Source: Rhodoplanes sp963712435 (GTDB lineage Bacteria > Pseudomonadota > Alphaproteobacteria > Rhizobiales > Xanthobacteraceae). Taken from it: a stretch of DNA of 64,000 bases. The first letter of the stretch is position 1; each line of letters begins with the position of its first letter. The notes below the pieces were generated by a model that made no database searches, was not told the DNA's origin, and saw only the letters and a list, made by a program, of their open reading frames with translations. Below are positions 31,734-42,504 of this stretch, piece by piece. The stretch covers positions 124,001 through 188,000 of the forward strand of contig CAVQIB010000009.1 in the NCBI GenBank assembly GCA_963712435.1, written 5' to 3'. A program made the translations under genes and the position numbers.

Positions 31734-32396
31734 TCAAACCCCCGGCGGCTTGATCCCGCCGATCAGCGCCTTGAGCTTGTCCGAGGCGTCGCGGATATCC
31801 CGGGTGAGACTGCGGATGACGTCGAGCGCCTCGGTCGCGCGGCGGATCTGCAGCAGCTCGTCGACGAAGTCCTCGCGCGTTTGCAGCGTGCGCAAGAGCT
31901 CGGCGAACTCCTTGCGGGCCGTGTCGAGGTCCTCGTTCGCGCGCTCGGTCTCGCCGATCATCTTGCGCCACTGGCCGAGCAGGAAATCCCTCTCTTCCGG
32001 CTTGAAGCGGGCGCCCTGCTCTATCTCTTTGACCTTCGTTCGCGCATGCGCGAGCGCCTTCGCGCCGAGCTGCGACACGGGTCCGTTGTCGGACACCGCG
32101 CCAAGCATGCCCGCGACGGCGCTGCGCAGCTCCTCGATTTCCTTGCGCGCTTTCTCCACATCGGTGATGGCGTCGATCGACTTGGCGCCGTCCTCGATTT
32201 TCTTGCTGAGCTCGGGATAGCTCTTCTTGAACTCCTCGACCTGGCGCGCGAAGTCCTCGACCGGCGCGACCGCGTCGGCGTTGGCGGACCCCGGCTCGGC
32301 GGCCTTACCGCCAACCGGCGCGCCGAGCGACAGCAGCGCCGCAGCGAGGAGCGACAAAACGGGCTTACGAAGGGCTGGCGGAAACAAGCGCGTCAT
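31734..32396 (-). CDS. Exported coiled-coil protein of unknown function
   Basis: 220 residues, no frameshift. A signal peptide (PVLSLLAAALLSLGAPVGGKAAE) is followed by long charged helices: VEDFARQVEEFKKSYPELSK, DVEKARKEIEELRSAVAGML and ARKEFAELLRTLQTREDFVDELL. The C terminus has DIRDASDKLKALIGGIKPPG. It looks like a periplasmic helical bundle. It is transcribed with the lipoprotein gene just downstream, which suggests a joint envelope role. A perfect palindrome ttttccggaaaa (32411-32422) lies 15 bases before its start. Confidence 0.7.
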   Translation of the reverse strand: MTRLFPPALRKPVLSLLAAALLSLGAPVGGKAAEPGSANADAVAPVEDFARQVEEFKKSYPELSKKIEDGAKSIDAITDVEKARKEIEELRSAVAGMLGAVSDNGPVSQLGAKALAHARTKVKEIEQGARFKPEERDFLLGQWRKMIGETERANEDLDTARKEFAELLRTLQTREDFVDELLQIRRATEALDVIRSLTRDIRDASDKLKALIGGIKPPGV

Positions 32397-32506
32397 CGGC
32401 GGACCTGCGGTTTTCCGGAAAAAAGTCTCTCAAGCTTCGGCCCCACTGCGGCGGAAGCGTGGCGCAACGGCCCGCGCAAGCGTCGCAGACTGGGGCACGC
32501 GACATT

Positions 32507-33929
32507 TCACGCATTCAACACCCGGCCATAGGCGTCGAGCACGGCCTCTTTCATCATCTCCGACAGCGTCGGATGCGGGAATATCGTGTGCATCAGCTCT
32601 TCCTCGGTGGTCTCGAGGTTCATCGCCACCACATAGCCCTGGATCAATTCGGTCACCTCGGCGCCCACCATATGCGCGCCGAGCAGCTGGCCGGTCTTCT
32701 TGTCGAAGATCACCTTGACGAAGCCCTGATCCTCGCCGAGCGCGATCGCCTTGCCGTTGGCGGCGAACGGAAAGCGCCCGACCCGAATATCGAACCCCTT
32801 CTCCTTCGCCGCCGCTTCGGTGAGGCCGACCGAGGCGATCTGCGGCGAGCAATAGGTGCAGCCCGGGATCATCAGCTTGTTCATGGGGTGCGGGTCGAGC
32901 CCCTTGATCGCCTCGATGCAGATGACGCCCTCGTGCTCGGCCTTGTGCGCGAGCATCGGCGGACCGGCGACGTCGCCGATCGCGTATATGCCGGGCACGT
33001 TGGTGCGGCACTGGCCGTCGATCACGATGGTTCCGCGGTCGGTCTTCACGCCGAGCTTTTCCAGCCCGAGCCCCTCGATATTGCCGACGACGCCGACGGC
33101 GGAAATGACGCGGTCGACGGCGAGCGTCTGCGTGGCCCCCTTGCCGTCGTCGATGGTCGCGCTCACGCCATTCGCCTGCTTGTCGAGCTTGGTCACCTTC
33201 GCGCCGGTCATGATCTTGATGCCCTGCTTCTCGAACTGCTTGCGGGCGAAGGCTGCGATTTCGGCGTCCTCGACGGGCAGGATCTGCGGCAGGATTTCGA
33301 CCACGGTCACCTCGGCGCCCATGGTGCGGTAGAACGAGGCGAACTCGATGCCGATCGCGCCGGAGCCGACCACCAGCAGCGACTTCGGCATCGCTTCCGG
33401 GAACCATCGCCTCGAAATAGGTCCAGACGAGCTTGCCGTCCGGCTCGAGGCCCGGCAGCACGCGCGGCCGCGCCCCGGTCGCGATGATGATGTGCTTGGC
33501 CGCGTACTGGCCGGGCGCGAGCGCGCCCTTCGGCGCATCCGCCTTGGCGGGCTTCACCGTGACTTTTCCGGGCGCGTCGATCGACGCCTCGCCCCAGATC
33601 ACGGCGACCTTGTTCTTCTTCATGAGGAAGCCGACGCCCTCATTCAGCCGCTTCGACACCGCGCGGGAGCGCTTCACCACGGCGCTCGGGTCGTAACTAA
33701 ACTTCTCAACCGTCAGTCCGAAATCTTTGGCGTGCTTGAGATAATTGAATATCTCCGCCGAGCGCAGGAGCGCCTTGGTCGGGATGCAGCCCCAGTTGAG
33801 GCAGATGCCGCCGAGATGGTTCTTTTCGATGATTGCGGTCTTGTAGCCGAGTTGCGCCGCGCGGATCGCGGTGACATAGCCGCCGGGGCCCGACCCGATG
33901 ATCAGCACGTCGAAGGAAGTCTCGGGCAT
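32507..33929 (-). CDS. lpdA: Dihydrolipoyl dehydrogenase (E3), one frameshift
   Basis: MPETSFDVLIIGSGPGGYV begins the FAD domain; the redox disulfide is GGICLNWGCIPTKALL. The NAD domain has LLVVGSGAIGIEFASFYRT; FAD motif IYAIGDVAGPPMLAHKAEHE; C-terminal catalytic HPTLSEMMKEA. 473 residues. The only frame change is near 33400 (an extra G in a GGG run). It reoxidises dihydrolipoamide of the PDH complex. The next gene upstream is a small coiled-coil protein rather than pdhC directly. In many relatives lipA follows lpdA; here lipA is 16 kb away. Confidence 0.95.
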
Positions 33930-34125
33930 CGCTGTCTCTCAAGCTGTCGTGGAAAGAACGAGTTGGCGTGGCCGGGCGTTCCGACCCGGCACATCGGGGC
34001 GTTATTCGGCTGTGCAAAAAAGCGATGTGGTCATTCACCGGCCGCGATTGGCAGCGGTTGCTGATGTCGAAAGATCAAGCTCACGCGGGGACAGCACCTC
34101 GACGCTCTCGGCGACGCCCTCCGCC

Positions 34126-34422
34126 CTACTCTCGCGTCTCCAGCGCCTCGACCTTGCGTTCGAGCGCGGAAAGCCTCTCCTCGACTTGCTTGGCGGCGTA
34201 GCGGCCGAGAATGCTTTCTCCCTCGAACGCCTCGCGCTGCGCCTTGACGAGCCTCTCCACGGCGCGCAGCCGGGCGTCCAATCCATCGAAGCGTGAGCCC
34301 ATTTTGGAACGCATATCGGCAAAGCCCTGCCGCGTCTCCTCGCGCATCTCGTCAAATCCGCGGCGCGTCTCGTCGCGCATCTCGCGCAGCATCGGGACGA
34401 TCATGTCGGTCGGGTCAGGCAT
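34126..34422 (-). CDS. Small coiled-coil protein with 11-residue repeats
   Basis: 98 residues in one frame. After MPDPTDMIVPMLREM come hendecad repeats: EMRDETRRGFD, EMREETRQGFA and DMRSKMGSRFD, then GLDARLRAVER. The C-terminal half is a second coiled coil, VEERLSALERKVEALETRE. There is no signal peptide or membrane segment. It lies between pdhC and lpdA in the PDH operon, 60 bases behind pdhC. The function is unknown; such repeats typify right-handed coiled-coil tethers. Confidence 0.7.
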   Translation of the reverse strand: MPDPTDMIVPMLREMRDETRRGFDEMREETRQGFADMRSKMGSRFDGLDARLRAVERLVKAQREAFEGESILGRYAAKQVEERLSALERKVEALETRE

Positions 34423-34482
34423 GGTTCTCGCGCGGTTCTCCAGGACGCTACGGCCTCGGTCTCCAATATAAGGCGAACGTCC

Positions 34483-36018
34483 TCATACGACCATCAGCAC
34501 CGGATGCTCGATCAGCGCCTTGAAGGCGGTGATGAGTTCGGCGCCGAGCGCGCCGTCGACGGCGCGGTGGTCGGTCGAGAGCGTCGCCTTCATCTGCGTC
34601 GCCACCTCGATCTTGCCGGAGCGCACGACCGCCCTCTCCTCGCCCGCGCCGACCGCAAGAATGGTCGCATGCGGCGGGTTGATCACGGCGGCGAACTCCT
34701 CGATCCCGTACATGCCGAGATTGGAGACGACGCGTCGCGCCGCCCTGATACTCCTCGGGCTTCAGCCGGCGATTGCGCGCGCGGGCGGCGAAATCCTTGA
34801 TCTCGGCCGAGATCGCCGAAAGCCCCTTCGTGTCCGCTCGCCGCACGATCGGCGTCATCAGCCCGCCGGGAATGGCGACCGCGACGCCCACATCGGCGTG
34901 CTTGTGCTTGAGCATGCCGGCCTCGGTCCAGGTGACGTTCGCCTCCGGCACGCGCATCAGCGCGAGCGCGAGCGCCTTGATGACGAAGTCGTTGACCGAG
35001 AGCTTCCAGGCGGGCTTGCCGTCCTTGTCCTTGGGCGCGGCGGCGTTGATCTCTTCGCGCGCGCGCAGCAGGCCGTCGATGGTGCAGGTGACGGTGAGGT
35101 AGAAATGCGGAATCGTCTGCTTCGCGAGCAACCAGGCGCTGCGCGATGATCCGGCGCATCTGGTCGTGCGGCACGAACTCGTAGGCGCCGGGCTCGTAAA
35201 GCGCGCGGATGGCTTCGTCCGACGGCGCCAGCGCCGGCGGCGGGGCTGCGGTCGGAGCGGCAGGCGGCCGCCGACGGAGCGCGCTGCCCCCTGCCCTGTT
35301 TCGCCTGCTCGATATCGCGTGCGACGATGCGCCCGTGCGGGCCCGATCCCTCGAGGCCGGAAAGCTCGATGCCGGCCTCGCGCGCAAGCCGCCGCGCGAG
35401 CGGCGAGGAAAAAATCCGCCCGCCGCCGTCGCCGGCGCGCGCCCCACCCCCATTCGCGCCGGCCGGTCCTGATCCGCCGTCGTGCAGCCCTGCCTTCATC
35501 ACGGTCCCCGGTGTCTGACCTTGCGCCCCCTCGCCCGCCGCTCGAGCCCCCTCACCCGGTGCGCCACGCGCCCCGACCTCTCCCCGCTGGGGAGAGGTGG
35601 AAATCCCGGTCTGGGGCGAGGAAACGGTCGTGGAAGCAGATGCGGCCTTCGCAGACGAAGCGCCCTTCGCCTCTCCCCGGTGGGGAGAGGCCGGCGCTCC
35701 CGAAGAAGCGCCGGGTGAGGGGGAACCGGCCGGCGCCGCCTTCGGCGCAGCTTCCGCCGTGGCCGTCACCACCTCGCCTTCCACGGCGAGGACGGCGATC
35801 GGCTGATTGACCGGGACGTCATGCGTGCCTTCGGCGACCAGGATGCGCGCGAGCGTCCCTTCGTCGACCGCCTCGTATTCCATCGTCGCTTTGTCGGTCT
35901 CGATCTCGGCGATGATGTCGCCCGAGCGCACCTTGTCGCCTTCCTTCTTCAGCCACTTGGCGAGGTTGCCCTTTTCCATCGTGGGCGAGAGCGCGGGCAT
36001 GAGGATATTGATCGGCAT
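34483..36018 (-). CDS. pdhC: Dihydrolipoamide acetyltransferase (E2 of PDH), frameshifted
   Basis: MPINILMPALSPTMEKGNLA starts one lipoyl domain with lipoyl Lys in IETDKATME. A long linker (residues 85-190) is followed by the E3/E1-binding domain (SSPLARRLAREAGIEL, GSGPHGRIVARDIE) and the acyltransferase domain, with catalytic STDHRAVDGA and C-terminal ALIEHPVLMVV. Part of the linker is a translated palindromic repeat (listed separately). Frame changes cluster at 34735-34745, 35120-35150 and 35260. It forms the PDH core, moving acetyl groups from E1 to CoA. Confidence 0.95.
35549..35727. repeat. Two inverted copies of a palindromic element inside pdhC
   Basis: Copy one (35549-35602) reads ccctcacccggtgcg then ctctccccgctggggagagg. 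Copy two (35669-35727) reads ctctccccggtggggagagg then cgccgggtgaggggg, so it is the same unit inverted. Each contains a perfect CTCTCCCC/GGGGAGAG hairpin. They fall in the flexible linker and are translated in frame as SPHRGE and SPQRGE segments. Confidence 0.75.
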
Positions 36019-36057
36019 GGCAATGGCTTTCCGCTGCGCAAGCAGGATCGCGGGACG

Positions 36058-36457
36058 TCAGCCCTCCGGCTTGGAAGGCGGCGGTTTCGCGCGTTTGCGC
36101 CGCGAGGACATCGGCTTCGCGTTGTGACGCGTCGGCTGCGCTTTCGGGGGAAGTCGCCGCGGCCGAACCCTGTTCCGGCACGACGGTTGCGCCCATCTCG
36201 GCGGCGTAGGCCTCCTCGATCTCCGTCAGCGCCTCGGCCTCGGTGAGATCGGTCTCCATCGAGTAGAGCAGCGCGAGCCGGCGCGTGATGTCGGCGAGCA
36301 CCTCGCCCCATTGCGCCGGGTCCTTGAAGGCGTGGCGCGCGGTCACGTAGAGCTCGTCGTCGACCAGGCCGGCGCGCAGAATTTCCACGCCGCCATTGGC
36401 GATCGCCTCGTTCGGGATCGCGAGCGCGTCGTAGATCGGTTGGTCGGATGATGGCAT
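36058..36457 (-). CDS. DUF5076-family protein, one frameshift
   Basis: ATG at 36457. Residues 1-100 match the DUF5076 pattern as I recall it: QPIYDALAIPNEAIANGGVE, ILRAGLVDDELYVTARHAF, DPAQWGEVLADITRRLALLY and LTEAEALTEIEEAYAAEMGA. The frame is open through the pdhC start, but a one-base shift near 36062 yields a TGA at 36058-36060, 40 bases before pdhC; that is taken as the true end (132 residues). Function unknown. The location between pdhB and pdhC suggests a link to the PDH complex. Confidence 0.7.
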
Positions 36458-36548
36458 GAGCGTTACTCACCCGGTTTTAATCGAGCCTTGGATTCCGGCT
36501 GCGAGTTGATCTGCCGCGCAATTCCCCCGCCGACGCTAGTTTGCATGC

Positions 36549-36585
36549 ATCCTCCCCCGCTGCGCGGCCGCTTGCGGTGGAGGAT
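36549..36585. repeat. Palindromic repeat between pdhB and DUF5076 gene
   Basis: atcctcccccgc and gcggtggaggat form imperfect 12-base arms around tgcgcggccgctt. It lies in the 184-base gap behind the pdhB stop (36642) and could stabilise or attenuate the operon mRNA. Confidence 0.55.
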
Positions 36586-36641
36586 AGGCGTCGTGGCGCG
36601 GGGCTCTCCGCAGAACGTCGGAGTTTCAGATTGTTCATGCA

Positions 36642-38082
<1,441 letters not shown>

Positions 38083-38239
38083 CGACGTTCCGACCTCGTT
38101 TCGCGCGTCCTCGGCTCACGGGACCGCGACGCGGCGCGTGCATGTCTGCTCGACCGACATTCTCGCATTCCGCGAAGCGGATCATCCGGCGCTCGGGTCG
38201 CGATGCGGCAGCGAATCGTCGATCGGCCGACAGTGTAAC

Positions 38240-39309
38240 TCAGCTGCCGCTCAGCGAGCACGTCGGTGTAGAGCTCGGACGGATCCGGCTCCGGATCGTC
38301 GGTCGCGAACTCGGCCGCATCATTGACGCGCTTGCGAACCTCGGCGTCGATCTTCTTCAGTTCGTCCTCGGTCGCCAACTTCTTGGCGAGGATGCGCGCG
38401 CGCGCATGCTCGATCGGATCGCGCTCGTACGCGCACCTTCTCGCACCTCCTCGCGGGTGCGGTACTTCGCCGGGTCGGACATCGAGTGGCCGCGATAGCG
38501 ATAGGTCTTCATCTCGAGGATGTACGGGCCGTTGCCCGTCGCGGCACCAGGCGACCGCCCGGTCGCCGGCCGCCTTGCACCGCCCGCACGTCCATGCCGT
38601 CGACCTGCTCGCCCGGGATGTTGAACGAGGCGCCGCGCTTGGAGAGATCGGTCTGCGCGCTCGACGCGCGCGACCGAGGTGCCCATGGCGTAGCGGTTGT
38701 TCTCGATGACGTAGACGCACCGGCAGCTTCCACAGCGCGGCCATGTTGAAGCTCTCGTAGACCTGGCCCTGGTTGGCCGCGCCGTCGCCGAAATAGGTGA
38801 GGCAGACGTTGCCGTTCTCGCGATACTGGTTGGCGAAGGCGAGGCCGGTGCCGAGCGACACCTGGGCGCCGACGATGCCGTGGCCGCCGTAGAAGTTCTT
38901 CTCGCGGCTGAACATGTGCATCGAGCCGCCCTTGCCCTTGGAATAGCCGCCGCGCGCGCCCGGTCAGCTCGGCCATGACGCCCTTGGGGTCCATGCCGCA
39001 GGCCAGCATGTGGCCGTGGTCGCGATAGCCGGTGATGACCTGGTCGCCCTCGCTGCATCGCCATCTGCATGCCGACGACGACGGCTTCCTGGCCGATATA
39101 GAGGTGGCAGAAGCCGCCGATCAGCCCCATGCCGTACAGCTGGCCCGCCTTCTCCTCGAAGCGGCGGATCAGCAGCATGTCGCGATAGGCCGTGAGGTCG
39201 AGTTCCTTGCCCAGCTCTGAAATGCGGACCGGCATCGACCGGCACGATGGAGGAACGGGCAGGCTGCGCGCGCTCGGGCGGCATCCGCGGCTTTTTTCTG
39301 AACGGCCAT
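38240..39309 (-). CDS. pdhA: Pyruvate dehydrogenase E1 alpha, frameshifted
   Basis: ATG at 39309 begins MAVQKKAADAARAQPA. Motifs: YRDMLLIRRFEEKAGQLYGM, GFCHLYIGQEAVVVGMQ, RDHGHMLACGMDPK, KGKGGSMHMFSREKNFYGGH, and the ThDP motif GDGAANQGQVYE...ENN. KTYRYRGHSMSDPAKYR is the conserved C-terminal loop. The exact stop is uncertain: the conserved end is SELYTDV (38260), and TGA codons at 38240-38242 and 38251-38253 are each one frame off. About 350 residues. Frame changes near 38435, 38550-38720, 38955, 39055 and 39240. Its upstream region carries a tandem repeat. Confidence 0.94.
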
Positions 39310-39378
39310 GATCATCCTGTCCCGGTCGAACGACAATACCCCATAGCCGCAAATCGCGGGGCCGCGAAAGAACGGCCA

Positions 39379-39434
39379 CGGGCCTTAGAGATTATCTCAT
39401 GTGAGGCCGGGCCTTAGAGACTATCTCATGTGAG
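39379..39434. repeat. Tandem 27-base direct repeat upstream of pdhA
   Basis: Two copies (39379-39405 and 39408-39434, period 29) read cgggccttagaga, t or c, tatctcatgtgag. They differ at one base. Each contains a dyad gaga(t/c)tatctc; the first is a perfect gagat-t-atctc. They lie 70-126 bases upstream of the pdhA ATG, where operator sites of the PDH promoter would be expected. Confidence 0.75.
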
Positions 39435-39486
39435 CGATGAGCCGTCGCGCGCAAGGGCGACCGCCGCCGCTCGGACCTGCAGCCGA

Positions 39487-39806
39487 TCACCGCGCGCCGG
39501 TCAAGATGACAACGTCGCGACGATCGACATAGTTCAAGCAGCGCGCGCGCCCGCTCTTCCAGGAGGTCGGGATCGAGCCGCTCGGGCTTGAGCAGCGCGA
39601 CGCGTCGCTGCCATTGTTCGCGCTCCGCCTTGGCGGCGTCGAGCTCGGCCGTCAGCTCGGCGATCTGTTGGTTCGAGGTCCTTGCGCGCGTTCAGCCCGC
39701 GGTCGCCCGTATAGGCATGGACGCCGAAATAGCCGATCACGATCGCCGCCGTGAGATGCAGGGACAGCGCGGTGACAAACGACCGGAGCCAGGGGCGCGA
39801 GACCAT
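39487..39806 (-). CDS. ftsB: Septum formation initiator FtsB, frameshifted
   Basis: ATG at 39806 (GTG at 39815 is the alternative). A short cytoplasmic start is followed by one membrane segment (SFVTALSLHLTAAIVIGYFG) and a coiled coil: GLNARKDLNQQIAELTAELD, KAEREQWQRRVALLKPER and the FtsB-typical DPDLLEERARALLNYV. It ends VILTGAR with TGA at 39487-39489. About 105 residues; two or three frame changes (39550, 39675). FtsB joins FtsL and FtsQ in the divisome. It sits between eno and pdhA, the usual place in proteobacteria. Confidence 0.9.
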
Positions 39807-39831
39807 GCGGCGCACAGTGCCGCCGTGTCCA

Positions 39832-39847
39832 TTAAAGGTTCTTTAAC
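39832..39847. promoter_or_regulatory. CtrA-type box TTAA-N7-TTAAC upstream of ftsB
   Basis: TTAA at 39832-39835, seven bases (aggttct), then TTAAC at 39843-39847 matches the full consensus of the alphaproteobacterial cell-cycle regulator CtrA. The box is palindromic (ttaaag gtt ctttaa) and ends 26 bases from the ftsB start. TTAA is rare in this GC-rich sequence, which lowers the chance of coincidence. Confidence 0.55.
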
Positions 39848-39999
39848 GACGGCAGGTTTCGCGACCTGCGTGAGCACAAGCCTGACCGCTCCGCGCTTGC
39901 GGAGCGAGGTCGATTCCGCGCGTCCTGCGCGAATCGAGGGGGCGTGGTGGTGCAAGGCCCCGGCCCCCTCCCAGCGAACAGGGAGAGGGAGAGGCAGGA

Positions 40000-41290
<1,291 letters not shown>

Positions 41291-41414
41291 TGGGCCCCCG
41301 GTCTGTATTTGTGTGAGTTGGCGAGCGGGTTTCTAACAGGACGCAGTCGTCCGGCCAAGCGCTGCCGGATGGACGCCGGGCAATCATCCGATAGATTGGC
41401 GACCGGAGTACGTC

Positions 41415-41873
41415 ATGGCGCGCAAATCCCCGTCCCTTCAGCTCGGCCGTCCGGCCGCCCTCCCCGCCTCGCCGGCGGCGGCGCAGCTCGACCGCGTGCC
41501 GAACCCGCATGCGGACACGCTCTATGCGGCGCGCTTCACGTTCCCGGAATTCACCGTGATGTGCCCGGTCACCGGCCAGCCGGACTTTGCGACGATCGTC
41601 ATCGATTACGCGCCGCGGCGCTTTCTCGTGGAATCGAAGTCGTTGAAGCTCTATCTCAACAGCTTCCGCAATCACGGCGCATTCCATGAGGATTGCACGG
41701 TCGCGATCGGCAAGCGTCTGGTCGCGCTGCTGAAGCCGCGCTGGCTGCGCGTCGGCGGCTATTTCCATCCGCGCGGCGGCATGCCGATCGACGTGTTTTT
41801 CCAGGCGGGACGGCCGCCGGCCGGCCTGTGGACGCCGGACCAGGGCGTGCCGCCCTATCGCGGGCGCGGCTGA
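41415..41873 (+). CDS. queF: NADPH-dependent preQ0 reductase QueF
   Basis: 152 residues in one frame. The catalytic Cys is in FTVMCPVTGQPDFATI, the conserved Glu and substrate loop in FLVESKSLKLYLNSFRNHGAFHEDC, and GGYFHPRGGMPIDVF closes the T-fold. This is the short (type I) QueF that makes preQ1 for queuosine. It is divergent from eno and is followed after 15 bases by mpg. Confidence 0.95.
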   Translation: MARKSPSLQLGRPAALPASPAAAQLDRVPNPHADTLYAARFTFPEFTVMCPVTGQPDFATIVIDYAPRRFLVESKSLKLYLNSFRNHGAFHEDCTVAIGKRLVALLKPRWLRVGGYFHPRGGMPIDVFFQAGRPPAGLWTPDQGVPPYRGRG

Positions 41874-41888
41874 CGGTTCACTTGCGGA

Positions 41889-42477
41889 ATGACGAAGTCG
41901 CCTCTGATCCCCCGCAGCTTTTTCGATCGCAGCGTGCATGCGGTCGCGCCCGAACTCATCGGGGCGACATTTCTGTTTGGCGGGGTCGGCGGCATCATCG
42001 TCGAGGTCGAGGCCTATCACCACACCGATCCGGCGGCGCACAGCTATGTCGGCCGCACCGCGCGCAATGCGGTCATGTTCGGGCCCCCCGGGCACGCCTA
42101 TGTGTACCGCTCCTACGGCGTGCACTGGTGCGTGAACTTCGTCTGCGAGGCGGAGGGGAGCGCGAGCGCCGTGCTGCTCCGCGCGCTCGCCCCGACGGCG
42201 GGGAGCGCGATCATGCGCGAGCGCCGCGGCGTCGAGAACGAGCGCCTGCTGTGCTCCGGCCCCGGCCGCCTGTGCCAGGCGCTCGCCATTACCGATGCGC
42301 ACAACGGCTGGCCGCTCGATCGGCCGCCCTTCGCGCCTGCGGGCCGCGGCGGCCGCGCCGCCTGAGATCGCGGCGGGCCCGCGCATCGGCATCACCAAGG
42401 CCGCCGACCGGCCTTGGCGCTACGGGCTGAAGGGCTCGCCATTTCTGAGCCGGCCATTCCGTGACCGGCCGGCATAG
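41889..42477 (+). CDS. mpg: DNA-3-methyladenine glycosylase (AAG/Mpg family), one frameshift
   Basis: SFFDRSVHAVAPELIGATFL, then VEVEAYHHTDPAAHSYVGRT with the catalytic Glu, RNAVMFGPPGHAYVYRSYG, and CSGPGRLCQALAITDAHNG. After a frame change near 42340 the C terminus is GPRIGITKAADRPWRYGLKG. About 195 residues. It removes alkylated purines from DNA. Probably co-transcribed with queF. Confidence 0.92.
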
Positions 42478-42504
42478 GCGCGCGGTCGCGCCGAAGGACC
42501 ACGC

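Noticed and set aside
33898..34296. Plus-strand open frame over the lpdA start and coiled-coil gene
   Set aside because: No ribosome-binding site or domain; overlaps two better-supported minus-strand genes.
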